DNA of 64,000 nt from Oscillospiraceae bacterium (GTDB taxonomy: Bacteria > Bacillota > Clostridia > Monoglobales > Monoglobaceae). The stretch covers positions 33,003 through 97,002 of the forward strand of contig SVJR01000002.1 in assembly GCA_015068845.1 (NCBI GenBank). Reading direction: 5' to 3'. Below the pieces are notes generated by a model. It was given only the letters and a program-made list of their open reading frames with translations. It had not been told where the DNA came from and ran no database searches. Positions 8,077 to 18,300 of the stretch are shown here, in pieces. Numbering within the stretch: position 1 is the stretch's first letter; every line of letters starts with the position of its first letter. The translations under genes were made by a program, and so were the position numbers.

Positions 8077-9435
8077 ATGAAACAGGAATTTACCAAATAT
8101 ATAGACGCCATATTGGAACAGCATAAAAATTTCAGCGATGTTCCCAAACACTATTACAGCGAATATAATGTAAAAAGAGGTCTGCGTAACGCAGACGGCA
8201 CAGGTGTCCTTGCCGGACTCACAAGCGTTGGCGAGGTTCACGGCTATGTGCTGGACGAAGGCAACAAAGCCCCCATTGAGGGCACTCTCCGTTACCGCGG
8301 TATCAGCATCAAGGACATTGTTGAAAACTGCGACAAAGAGGACAGATACGGCTTTGAAGAAGTTGTATTTCTTCTTATGTTCGGCTCGCTCCCCACAAAG
8401 GTCGAGCTTAAAACCTTCACCAAGGTTCTTGCCGAGGGCAGAAGACTCCCCGATAACTTTGCCGAGGATATGATTTTGAAAGCACCCAGCAGAAATATTA
8501 TGAACAAGCTGGCAAGGTCTGTACTCGCCCTGTATTCCTATGACAGCGACGATAATCCTGACGGAATTGAGCTTGAAAATCTGCTTCGCCAGAGCTTTGA
8601 GCTTATTTCCAGATTCCCGACCCTCGTGGCTTATGCGTATGCGGCAAAGAAGCATTACTTTGACGGCACAAGCCTTGTTCTTCACAATCCCAAGCCCGAG
8701 CTTTCAATTGCGGAGAACTTCTTCTATATGATAAGAGCCAACCATAAGTATACCGAGACCGAGGCAAAAGTCCTCGACCGTGCCCTGATGCTCCATGCCG
8801 AGCACGGCGGCGGTAACAACTCGGCATTCTCAATCCGTGTTCTCTCGTCGAGTAACACAGACACATATTCAGCGGTTGCCGCGGCAATAGGCTCGCTTAA
8901 AGGCCCGAAGCACGGCGGCGCAAACCAGAAAACTCTTGCCCAGATGGCAGAAATGGGCCAGAATATAAAAAACTGGGATAATGACGACGAGGTTTACGAT
9001 TACCTCTGCAAGATTGTCCGCAAGGAGGCCGGAGACGGCAGCGGTCTTATCTACGGTATCGGTCACGCAATCTATACTCTGTCCGACCCCCGCGCGGTAA
9101 TCCTCAAGGAATCCGCTCGTGAGCTTGCGGCAGAAATGGGCAAAGAAGCAGAGTTCAAGCTCTACGATGCAGTGGAACGCCTTGCCCCCAAAGTGTTCAG
9201 AGACCTGAAGGGCATAACAGCGCCAATGCCGGCAAATGTGGATTTGTATTCAGGCTTTATCTACCAGATGCTCAATATTCCCGAAGAACTCTACACTCCA
9301 ATTTTTGCAATGGCAAGAATAGTAGGCTGGTGTGCACACCGTATCGAGGAAGTAATGACCGGCGGCAAGATTATCCGTCCGGCGTACAAGAATATTAATA
9401 GCCGCAAAGACTACACGCCAATAGACGAACGGTAA
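8077..9435 (+). CDS. Citrate synthase
   Basis: KQEFTKYIDAIL…, GTLRYRGISIKDIVENC, LMLHAEHGGGNNSAFS, GPKHGGANQKT. ATG at 8077 preferred; the longer listed ORF reads through a repeat. Confidence 0.96.
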   Translation: MKQEFTKYIDAILEQHKNFSDVPKHYYSEYNVKRGLRNADGTGVLAGLTSVGEVHGYVLDEGNKAPIEGTLRYRGISIKDIVENCDKEDRYGFEEVVFLLMFGSLPTKVELKTFTKVLAEGRRLPDNFAEDMILKAPSRNIMNKLARSVLALYSYDSDDNPDGIELENLLRQSFELISRFPTLVAYAYAAKKHYFDGTSLVLHNPKPELSIAENFFYMIRANHKYTETEAKVLDRALMLHAEHGGGNNSAFSIRVLSSSNTDTYSAVAAAIGSLKGPKHGGANQKTLAQMAEMGQNIKNWDNDDEVYDYLCKIVRKEAGDGSGLIYGIGHAIYTLSDPRAVILKESARELAAEMGKEAEFKLYDAVERLAPKVFRDLKGITAPMPANVDLYSGFIYQMLNIPEELYTPIFAMARIVGWCAHRIEEVMTGGKIIRPAYKNINSRKDYTPIDER

Positions 9436-9616
9436 AAATCGTGCGGAAGTGCCAAACTACACCGCTCGCTGTACACAAAGTACAGCTTCGGATTAGGTTT
9501 AGCCCTTCCACATCGATTTTTCTTCGTTCGTCGGGTAGGAACTGACGGCTTTGGGTTAGGTTTAACCGTTCTGCATTTATATGTTTATTTGGTAAAACAG
9601 TCAAGAAGGAGGGCCT

Positions 9617-10504
9617 ATGAAGACAGAAAAGAATATTCTGATTGCGTTTGTTTTAAATCTGATGTTCTCGGTTTTTGAGTTTTTTGGCGGAATTTTCACC
9701 GGAAGCGTTGCCATTGTTTCGGATGCAGTACACGACATAGGCGATGCGGCAAGTATCGGTGCGTCTTATTTTCTTGAAAAAAAGAGCCGCAGACAGCCCG
9801 ACGGCGAATATACATACGGTTATGCAAGGTATTCGGTGGTCGGAAGTGTTATCACAACTCTTATTTTGCTTGTTGGCTCGGTAATGGTCATAGGTGGCGC
9901 TGTCGGCAGAATTATTAACCCTGTCGAGATTAACTACAACGGGATGTTGATTTTTGCGGTAATTGGTGTTCTGGTGAATTTTGGGGCGGCATTTGTGACC
10001 CGTGACGGGGATTCGCTTAACCAGAAAGCGGTTAATCTGCATATGCTTGAAGATGTGCTTGGCTGGATTGTGGTTCTGATCGGGGCGATTGTGATGCGGT
10101 TTACCGACTTTACGGTTATAGACCCGATTTTGTCAATCGCTGTTGCGGCGTTTATTTTGATAAACGCAGTTAAAAATCTGAAAGAGGTGCTTGATGTATT
10201 TCTCGAAAAAGCTCCTCTCGGCATCAGCGTTGAGGAAGTAAAGGAGCACATACTGGCACTTGACGGGGTTCTGGGTGTTCATCATATTCACATTTGGAGT
10301 ATGGACGGACATAGCAACTACGCAACAATGCATATTGTGACAAACGGCGAGCCGCACGGGATAAAGGACTCGGTGCGTGCGGAGCTTTTTGAGCACGGAA
10401 TCGGTCACGCAACTTTAGAGCTTGAGGCAGAGGGCGAGCATTGCCACGAGGAGCATTGTCATATAGAGGTCAAGGCACTTTCGGGACATCATCACCATCA
10501 TTAA
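9617..10504 (+). CDS. Cation diffusion facilitator family transporter with His-rich C-terminus
   Basis: SDAVHDIGDAASIG, 6-TM pattern, GVHHIHIWSMDGHSNYATMHI, tail HCHEEHCHIEVKALSGHHHHH. Confidence 0.95.
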   Translation: MKTEKNILIAFVLNLMFSVFEFFGGIFTGSVAIVSDAVHDIGDAASIGASYFLEKKSRRQPDGEYTYGYARYSVVGSVITTLILLVGSVMVIGGAVGRIINPVEINYNGMLIFAVIGVLVNFGAAFVTRDGDSLNQKAVNLHMLEDVLGWIVVLIGAIVMRFTDFTVIDPILSIAVAAFILINAVKNLKEVLDVFLEKAPLGISVEEVKEHILALDGVLGVHHIHIWSMDGHSNYATMHIVTNGEPHGIKDSVRAELFEHGIGHATLELEAEGEHCHEEHCHIEVKALSGHHHHH

Positions 10505-10512
10505 AAGGCAGT

Positions 10513-10539
10513 AAAAGCCGGGGCATCAGCCCCGGCTTT
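10513..10539. terminator. Bidirectional terminator
   Basis: AAAAGCCGGGGCATCAGCCCCGGCTTT between convergent genes. Confidence 0.8.
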
Positions 10540-10567
10540 GTGTTTGTTCGTTTTTTATTATGAGGGG

Positions 10568-11095
10568 CTAAAAGCTGTCATATACCACAACCTCGTCAAG
10601 CGGTCTTGTTTTTGAGTGCATTTCAATCGGTGCGGCGCTTTCGTGGGGGTAGCCCATAACAAGAAGTGCGTGGGGTATAATGTTTTCGGGGATATTGAAG
10701 GCTTCCCGCATTTTAAAGGGGTCAAAGTACATTACCCAGCAGCTGCCCACGCCAAGGTTGGTTGCTTCAAGCATAATATGCGTCGCAACAATGCTTGCAT
10801 CAACAGGCGCAGACTGTGCTCCGTCGCAGGAGCGGGTCCAACTCTCGTCCCTGTTGTAGCAGATAAGCATTGCGCAGGGTGCATCAAAGTGGCATTTGGT
10901 GCAGCCTTTCAATTTTGCAATGCTTTCGTCATTGTTCAAAACAAGAATTCTCTGGGGCTGATAGTTGCAGCCGGTTGGGGCAATGTGCCCTGCGTGAAGC
11001 AGCTTGTCAATAACCTCTTGCTCAAGGTGCTTATTTTCAAATTTTCTTACAGAGTATCTTTCGGTAATTACTTTTTCAAAGTCCATAATACTCAT
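10568..11095 (-). CDS. Nitroreductase family protein
   Basis: ITERYSVRKFENKHLEQEVIDKLLHAGHIAPTGCNYQP … GVGSCWVMYFDP. Confidence 0.93.
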   Translation of the reverse strand: MSIMDFEKVITERYSVRKFENKHLEQEVIDKLLHAGHIAPTGCNYQPQRILVLNNDESIAKLKGCTKCHFDAPCAMLICYNRDESWTRSCDGAQSAPVDASIVATHIMLEATNLGVGSCWVMYFDPFKMREAFNIPENIIPHALLVMGYPHESAAPIEMHSKTRPLDEVVVYDSF

Positions 11096-11176
11096 CTCCT
11101 TCTTTCTTTATTGTATAATATCATTAGCCTGATGTCAAATGTTGAAAAGTTAAAAAATATATGTTAATATAAAGCT

Positions 11177-11317
11177 ATGATTAAAAATGTTATTTTAAAG
11201 AACAAAGCTGTATATTATGACCTACAGAGAATGCCGGTCCAAAACATAAACCTTCGGATTAAGGCTGATGGGACGATTTGCGCTTCGGTAAATCGGTGGG
11301 TGTCACAAAAAAATTAA
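11177..11317 (+). pseudogene. N-terminal remnant of a YgjP-like (M48) metallopeptidase
   Basis: MIKNVILKNKAVYYDLQRMPVQNINLRIKADGTICASVNRWVSQKN*; resembles the N-terminus only. Confidence 0.5.
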
Positions 11318-11333
11318 AGGAGATAAATTTGCG

Positions 11334-11648
11334 ATGAAAAAGTGCAGAATAACCGTTATGAAGATGGCACGGTATGACGATTTGATTGAAAAGTATGAAA
11401 ACCCCATAGAACACGCCTGTGACCTGAAAGAGGGTCAGGTATTCATTGCGAACGGCTGGCAGAAGCCGGAGGGGCTTTGTGACAGCGCATGGGAGAGTAT
11501 GTCGGCGTTTGTTATGACTTTGTCACATGGCGGCAAGAGTTTGTATGACGGATGGATGAAAAACAATAAGTCGGCAATGATTTCCTGTAATGACGGGTTT
11601 CGGCCGGTGAGCTTTTACGTAGAAGCTTTAGAGGAAGATGCAGATTGA
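11334..11648 (+). CDS. TIGR04076-like family protein
   Basis: CRITVMKMARYDDLIEKY… CDLKEGQVFIANGWQKPEGLCDSAWESM. Confidence 0.75.
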   Translation: MKKCRITVMKMARYDDLIEKYENPIEHACDLKEGQVFIANGWQKPEGLCDSAWESMSAFVMTLSHGGKSLYDGWMKNNKSAMISCNDGFRPVSFYVEALEEDAD

Positions 11649-12072
11649 GGTGGCAGAAATGATTAAGGAACTTATGCACGACCCTATATTTTTAGGGCAA
11701 AAGTCGGAGGCGGCAACTGCTGCTGATTTGCAGATTGCAGAGGACTTGCTTGATACCCTTACGGCGCACAAAGACAGCTGCGTTGGTATGGCGGCGAATA
11801 TGATTGGGGAAAAGAAGCGCATCATCTGCTTTGATGCCGGCGGCGAGTATATGACAATGTTCAACCCCGAAATCATAAGGTTTTCAGACGGCTATGACAC
11901 GGAAGAGGGGTGTCTGTCGCTCCTTGGCGGGCCGAGAAAGACAAAAAGATATAAAAAAATCAAGGTTCGGTATCAGACCGCCGGATTTCAGGTGCGAATC
12001 AAAGCCTTTGAGGGCTTTACAGCGCAGATTATCCAGCACGAGATTGACCATCTTAACGGAGTATTGATTTAA
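11638..12072 (+). CDS. def: Peptide deformylase
   Basis: GMAANMIG, EGCLSLLG, QHEIDHLNGVLI motifs. Confidence 0.92.
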   Translation: MQIEVAEMIKELMHDPIFLGQKSEAATAADLQIAEDLLDTLTAHKDSCVGMAANMIGEKKRIICFDAGGEYMTMFNPEIIRFSDGYDTEEGCLSLLGGPRKTKRYKKIKVRYQTAGFQVRIKAFEGFTAQIIQHEIDHLNGVLI

Positions 12073-12075
12073 AAA

Positions 12076-12110
12076 ATAATGACACTGCCATTTTGGTTGT
12101 GTCATTATTT
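12076..12110 (+). terminator. Terminator after def
   Basis: AATAATGACAC…GTGTCATTATTTG. Confidence 0.6.
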
Positions 12111-12344
12111 GCATTTATGGGAAGAATCAATGACATATCCTGCAAACAGAGCTTTGCTCAGCAATAACAGGATAGTTGCCCTTCAGGTTGGTTTCGGGGT
12201 TGAGCCAGCGCTCGATTTGTCCGGAACAGAGCGTAACGGCTGAATTTTGCGTTCGCGGCGTATACTTTTGCAGCGTGACTGACCAAAATATACTTAAAGG
12301 GCTTTTGCAAGGCTCGCAGCTTGCAATGAAGGGGTGTAAAAAAT

Positions 12345-13262
12345 GCTGTCTGTAATTATTCCTGCGTACAACGAAGAGCCGGCGGTTGAAAGGGCGCACC
12401 GTGAAATATCCGGAGTATTGAAAGCTGCAAAGATTGACAATGAGATTATTTCATTGATGACGGGTCAACGGATAAGACCTACGAGAAAATTAAGGGTCTG
12501 GCAAAGACCGCTGATAACATAAGGGGTCTGCATTTTTCAAGGAATTTCGGCAAGGAGGCGGCGATATCCGCAGGTCTTGCAAGTGCGGCAGGTGATTGTG
12601 TTGTGGTGATTGACTGCGACCTTCAGCACCCGCCCGAAAAAATTGTTGATATGTACCGTTTATGGGAGCAAGGCTACGAAATTGTGGAAGGCGTAAAAAA
12701 GTCCCGCGGCGATGAGGGTACTGCTCACGGATGGGCGGCAAGGGTGTTTTATTCAGCCATCAGCTCGGTTATCGGGTTTGATATGACCAACGCTTCTGAT
12801 TTTAAGCTCCTTGACCGCAAGGTGGTCGACATACTGAACCGTATTCCGGAACAGAAGGGGTTCTTCCGTGCGATTTCGTATTGGGTGGGTTATAACAAAG
12901 CCACCGTCGGGTTTGATGTGAAGGAACGCTGCGACGGAGCTTCCAAATGGTCGACCAAGGGGCTTGTCAGATACGCAGTTTCAAACTTTTCAGCATTTTC
13001 GACAAGCCCAATGCAGATTGTTACCGTGCTTGGCGTGATAATGTTGATTATCGCATGTATATTCGGGGTATGGGCACTGGTTGACCGGATATGCGGCCGC
13101 ACCGCAGTTATAACAACGATTATAATCATTACTATATTTATCGGCAGTATAATTATGATAAGTCTTGGAATTATCGGCCACTATGTTGCCCGTATTTACG
13201 AGGAAATCAAAGGACGGCCAAAGTACATCATTTCGTCATCCTGCAAAAGTGAAAAAAAGTAA
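12345..13262 (+). pseudogene. Glycosyltransferase family 2 (DPM/GtrB-like), frameshifted
   Basis: MLSVIIPAYNEEPAVERAHREISGVLKAAKIDNEII in frame 1, then DDGSTDKTYEKIKGLAK…FSRNFGKEAAISAGLASAAGDCVVVIDCDLQHPPE in another frame; break at the T run at about 12449-12451. Confidence 0.85.
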
Positions 13263-13324
13263 AAGAAGCAAAAATCAACACGCGGTAGGACTATTTTGGG
13301 GAAGCAGAACCATAGAGATATTTT

Positions 13325-13512
13325 AATTTAAGCGATATACTCGCTTACGCTCGTGCGATATATTTGCCTTGCAAATTCGATATAACCTCATTTCATTCGG
13401 TTGCGATATGATATAAATTCCTTTTCTCGTTGCCGCAAGGCAACATATCGTATCCGTCAGGATATATCGTACCGAAGGTATATCGCAAATTCCGTCAGGA
13501 ATTTATATCGTT
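13325..13512. repeat. Array of short hairpins separated by CGATAT
   Basis: TTGCCTTGCAA, GTTGCCGCAAGGCAAC, ATATCCGTCAGGATAT, ATACCGAAGGTAT, AAATTCCGTCAGGAATTT, each bounded by CGATAT/ATATCG. Confidence 0.8.
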
Positions 13513-13547
13513 GAAAAAAGCGTACTGAAAATTCAGTACGCTTTTTT
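13513..13547. terminator. Rho-independent terminator
   Basis: GAAAAAAGCGTACTGAAaattCAGTACGCTTTTTTC. Confidence 0.75.
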
Positions 13548-13548
13548 C

Positions 13549-13623
13549 TGGTGACTCCTAGGGGATTCGAACCCCTGTAGCCGCCGTGAGAGGGCGGAGT
13601 CTTAACCACTTGACCAAGGAGCC
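13549..13623 (-). tRNA. tRNA-Glu (anticodon CTC)
   Basis: GGCTCCTTGGTCAAGTGGTTAAGACTCCGCCCTCTCACGGCGGCTACAGGGGTTCGAATCCCCTAGGAGTCACCA folds as a cloverleaf; CCA encoded. Confidence 0.95.
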
Positions 13624-13677
13624 ATATTAAGTTTTGCCCGTATGCAAAACCCGTGTATAAAACACGGGTTTTACGGG

Positions 13678-13754
13678 TGGTAGCGGTAACTAGATTCGAA
13701 CTAGTGACACTACGGGTATGAACCGTATGCTCTAGCCAACTGAGCTATACCGCC
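13678..13754 (-). tRNA. tRNA-Met (anticodon CAT)
   Basis: GGCGGTATAGCTCAGTTGGCTAGAGCATACGGTTCATACCCGTAGTGTCACTAGTTCGAATCTAGTTACCGCTACCA; CCA encoded. Confidence 0.95.
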
Positions 13755-13802
13755 ATAGCTTGTCTATAATACCACAAAACTAAATATTTGTCAATACTTA
13801 TT

Positions 13803-14191
13803 TTAAACTTTTTGAGAATATTTGCAGCAACAGGCAATATGATTACATATAAGGGCGATGTCAAAGCTACCCAAGAAGTCGAGGACCATACATCCCATAT
13901 CCGAAACGCTTAGTTCCATTGTTGTTTCGTATGCAAAATTGTTGTTGGTTTTAAGCGTGCAGAGCGAGATGCTATGATAAGGAATTATTTGAATGTAATG
14001 CGACATAGAGTCTCCGCCGTTTGCAAATTCAATAAGAATTTTTCGGTCCGTAAATGTGACGAGGGCACCCTTTGCCGCAAAGTTGCCTAAAATCTCTTCG
14101 CCTTCGTTTAAAAAAGACGAAAGCGACGGCAAAATGGCTCCATCCCCAAGCTTTGATAGACTAAGCGACATATTGTTTCCCAGCATATTGA
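13803..14191 (-). CDS. PH-like domain protein (small, hypothetical)
   Basis: MLGNNMSLSLSKLGDGAILPSLSSFLNEGEEILGNFAAKGALVTFTDRKILIEF…; GGGGGG RBS. Listed longer start lies in the upstream RNA/terminator region. Confidence 0.55.
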
Positions 14192-14204
14192 TTCCCCCCA
14201 ATAA

Positions 14205-14352
14205 AAAAGTGCGTGGCACCAGTACCACGCACAAAAAACGCATAGCACTGATTTTGTTGTCACACAAGAATACCAATAACAGAGCTAAAGGTAAATCAGG
14301 CCTGCGTTTTTATCAAACGCACGCTCTGTTACAGTATTCACTTGTGTGACAA
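14205..14352 (-). ncRNA. Candidate structured small RNA or leader RNA
   Basis: Promoter TTGTAA-N17-TATAAT on the minus strand (14386..14358), long imperfect stem (GTCACACAAG…TAACAGAG / CTCTGTTA…CTTGTGTGAC), inner hairpin GCGTTTgataAAAACGC, terminator GTGCGTGGTACTGGTGCCACGCACTTTTTT. Confidence 0.6.
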
Positions 14353-14445
14353 AAGTTATTATATCACCAATATAAAAATTTTACAACACTTTTTGTATAA
14401 AAATAACAAAGCATATAGGTTCTTACATAAATTTCCTTAAAGGTA

Positions 14446-14495
14446 TTGACAACTTTATATATTCTTGATATATTTAGTATGCGTACTAAATATAT
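14446..14495 (+). promoter_or_regulatory. tetR promoter with overlapping operator palindrome
   Basis: TTGACA (14446-14451), 17 bp, TATATT (14469-14474); 12-bp-arm palindrome ATATATTTAGTA-TGCG-TACTAAATATAT at 14468-14495 covers the -10. Confidence 0.75.
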
Positions 14496-14516
14496 TCTAA
14501 AAAAGGGGGCGAATAG

Positions 14517-15215
14517 ATGCTGAATAATATTGTTAAAAGGCGTATGCGTTTAAAACCGCTGACCGAGACGGAAATAGATATAATTCGTTCAGCAACAAAG
14601 CTGTTTTTGCAAAACGGATATACGCAGACTACCTTTAAAATGATTGAGGCGGATTCCGGTGTTAAGGTCGGGGCGATAACATATCATTTTCATTCCAAGG
14701 AGGAAATGCTGCAGATACTTATAGAAGAGCTGATGGATTATCACGCAGGTCTCATTGATGATATGCACGATGATATGCAGAGTGCCCTGATGGCATATGC
14801 AATGGAAATTGCGGTTCAGGTTGCATTGTGTGAAAATAACCGAAATGCCTGGGATTTGTATTATTCGGGATATAGCCTGCCTTTGACATATGAGCATATT
14901 AAAGGCTGGGCGGCAGAGAAGAATTACTCGTTGCTTGGGTCGAGGCTTCCCGATTGGACAGAAAGCGATTTTCGTGATAAAGAGGTGATTGCTTCAGGAA
15001 TTGAGCTTGCGGCACTTAAAACCTTTTGTGACAGAGGCTTTACCCTTGATAAAAAAATCTCGCTTTGTCTGGATAGTATGATGATGCTTTACGAAATTCC
15101 CAAAGCGGAAAGGCAAGAGGTAATACAAAAAATTCTTTTACGCGATTATAAGAAAATAGCAAAAGACATGTTTGATAAGTTTGTCAAACGGTTGGATAAC
15201 GATATAGTAAATTAA
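14517..15215 (+). CDS. TetR/AcrR family transcriptional regulator
   Basis: ATKLFLQNGYTQTTFKMIEADSGVKVGAITYHFHSKEEML helix-turn-helix. Confidence 0.92.
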   Translation: MLNNIVKRRMRLKPLTETEIDIIRSATKLFLQNGYTQTTFKMIEADSGVKVGAITYHFHSKEEMLQILIEELMDYHAGLIDDMHDDMQSALMAYAMEIAVQVALCENNRNAWDLYYSGYSLPLTYEHIKGWAAEKNYSLLGSRLPDWTESDFRDKEVIASGIELAALKTFCDRGFTLDKKISLCLDSMMMLYEIPKAERQEVIQKILLRDYKKIAKDMFDKFVKRLDNDIVN

Positions 15216-15303
15216 AGGCTTCACAAGGGGGTGCCCCCTTGTAGTAGTTATTACATAACTACTACAAACAACTTCTAATAAAAATATTGAAAGGATTGAT
15301 TTT

Positions 15304-18300
15304 ATGAAGACACGAAGACTATTGGCAACCATCCTGACAATTGCGATGCTTGTGACAGTGCTGCCCGCAACCATGATTGTTTCGGCGGCAGTGCCGGATG
15401 CAAGTACTGGTATAGTATTTACCAAAACGGCACAGGCAAAAGCTGACGGTACTGTGGATATCACAATGGAAGCATACACAACCGGTAAAGTAACCAACTC
15501 GCAAAGTGCCGTGCCTGCGGATATTGTGTTGGTACTGGATGTATCTGGAAGTATGGATGAAATAGCGGCCCATTCACCTCACAAGGTTGCAATAAATGGC
15601 ACCAGATGGGTTCCGATTCTGAGTCCGCATTATGGCTTCAGTGATGATAGTATAAATTATTACATCGACAATGGTGCAGGTGGGTATACTCAGGTTACTT
15701 TTGTAGATTACGATGATTCTGGTTTTTTGGGCGCTGACATCGGACATAAGTATTATACAGATGGTGTAAGTTATTACTATCCCAAGCTGGAATCCGGTGT
15801 AGATACAAGTGGCAGAACACAAAGCTATCAGGAAAAGCAGTTCTACCGTGATATGACGCATATGGAAATATTGAAGGAGGGTGCAGATGCGTTTATCGCA
15901 GATGTGGCAACTAAGAACGAATCCATTCCGGACGATAAAGATAAACACCGTATTTCTATCGTAAAATTTGGCTCTTCAGATTACTATAACGGCTCACAGG
16001 CAACAGATGACCACACACAGGCTGTAGTTGGTGACAATCGTGCAAGCAACGGATATAACTATACACAGGTTGTAAAAGGTCTTACGGTTGTAAATGCGGC
16101 AGGTAAAACTGAGCTTACAAATGCAATGAACAGTTTGGTTTCAGGCGGTGCGACAGCCGTTGACTATGGTTTGCAGCTGGCAGAAGATGTTTTAGGAGAC
16201 AGAGAGGATTCTGTTGGCAGAAGTGAAGCGATTATCGTATTTACAGATGGTTCGCCTACGCATGGCAGCGGTTATGAAGCTGCAGTTGCAGGTGCGGCAA
16301 TCGATGAAGCACTGGCTCTTAAAAATGCGGGAGTAAAGATTTTTGCAATCGGCGGTGCAGACACAGCGGACAGCAGTATTCTTGGCGATAATTCAAACCA
16401 GTTTATGCACTATGTTTCCAATAACTTCCCGAAGGCAGATTATGCAGATGGTTCTATAGTTCCGGGTGATGGCAGCATTACAAACGGTTACTATATGACA
16501 CCCTCAGAGGACAAGGATCTTGAAAATATTTTTGAGGACATTTTCAAGCAGACGGTAAACTTAGATATTACCTTGGGTGAAACCGCCGGTGTGATTGACA
16601 CAATTTCGCCGTACTTCACCATTCCGGGAGTAGACGAAGCTGCCAAGGCGGCTAAGGTAACGGTAAAAACTGCGAGAAAGACCGCAAGTGGTTGGGATGC
16701 TCCTGAGGCACTGGTGGGTGCGACAGTAAACGTTACCGGCAATACTCTTACAGTTCGCGGTTTTGACTTTGACGCGAACTATGTTTCTGAAAATCCCCGT
16801 CAGGTTGATAGTGCAGATTTTTACGGCAGAAAGCTTATTATTACAGTAAATGTAACACCTGACTATGACGAAATAGATTTACATAAAGCGAATTTTACCG
16901 GCGGTTCAATTCCTACAAACGAAGGTCTTGCAGCGGTTGTAAACAGTGCAAATGAAGCGGTAATAACAGCTGATTCTCCCACTATTTCGGCAAAAAAGGT
17001 TACATATAAGGTAGATGGTCAGGATTATGCATATTTCTATCGTCTGCCGGGTGCAAATGTGAATGTTATAAGTGATGTTCCCGAAAAGGAAGGTCATACC
17101 TTTAATGGTTGGGACAGAACAGGTTCGTTCACTATGCCAAACGATGATGTGGTGATTAACGGCAGCTTTACGGCAGAAGAGTATGATGTTACTTATGTCT
17201 TTTCCGGAAACCTTCCTACGGGAACAGTTAACACCGACTTGCCTAACGGTGGAGCTTCTGTAAAAGTTACTTACGGAACGGACTATACCGTTGCGCCTCC
17301 AATCAACACTGCTGCCGGAACTAAATTTGAAGGCTATCAGTTTGTCGGTTGGACTCCACGACAGGAAAATGTCATAATTCAGGACGGCAAATTTAAGATG
17401 CCGGCAAACAATGTAACGTTAATCGGCTATTTTATGCCGGATGATGACACGGCGTATAAGATTGAGCATTACACGGAAACCTTTAATGACGGCGAATTTG
17501 AACTCAAAGAAACGGAAAACAAATTTGGGGAAACAGATAAAGAGGTAACAGCAACGCCGACGACCTATACGGGCTTTACATTCGATAGATCCGTTACAGG
17601 AACAGTGATTACCGACACCATTGAAGGTGACGGCTCGACTGTGCTCAAGCTTTATTATACAAGAAACGAGTACAATGTGTTTTACGAATTTGACGGTACA
17701 GTACCAAGCGGTGTAACCGCACCAGGTGGCGTAATCAAAAAGTATGGCGAAAGCTACACTATTGAGGATGCAATGAATATACCTGGTTATGAGTTCAAGG
17801 GTTGGTACTACACATCGGATTTGACTTACACAAATGTTTCCGGCAATACAATTACCGTAGACAGAGATATTTACCTTGCAGGTGAATTTACGGCAAAAAG
17901 TGATACTCCCTACATGGTAGAGCATTGGATTCAAAATGCAAATGACGACAACTATACACTTGACACACATCTTACGGAAACGCTAAGCGGTACAACCGAT
18001 ACAGACGCAACCGCTTATGCACGCATACTTGAAGGTTTAACTTTTAACGCAACAAAAACGAATGACGAGTTGCCGTCCAACCAGAGTCTTGATACCACCG
18101 GCACAATCGCATCTATTACGGCAAACATTGACCGCAACGGCGATACGGTTATTAAATTCTATTATGACAGACTTACTTACAAGGTAACCTATAGGTTTGA
18201 GGGTACTGTTCCGTCGGATGCGCCGGATATTTCGGGACTTGCACAGCTGGATGTGCGTCACGGTGCAACCGTAACAGTAGATACAACAATACCTAATCTC

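Noticed and set aside
7804-8685. 293-aa minus ORF over HIT/citrate synthase
   Set aside because: Runs antisense through citrate synthase and an intergenic repeat; no independent support.
12127-12399. 90-aa minus ORF before the GT2 pseudogene
   Set aside because: Overlaps the GT2 start in antisense and has no recognisable domain or RBS.
14203-14352. 6S RNA or SRP RNA identity for the structured RNA
   Set aside because: Lacks the SRP GGAAGCAG core, and the length and bubble layout do not clearly fit 6S; left as unknown.
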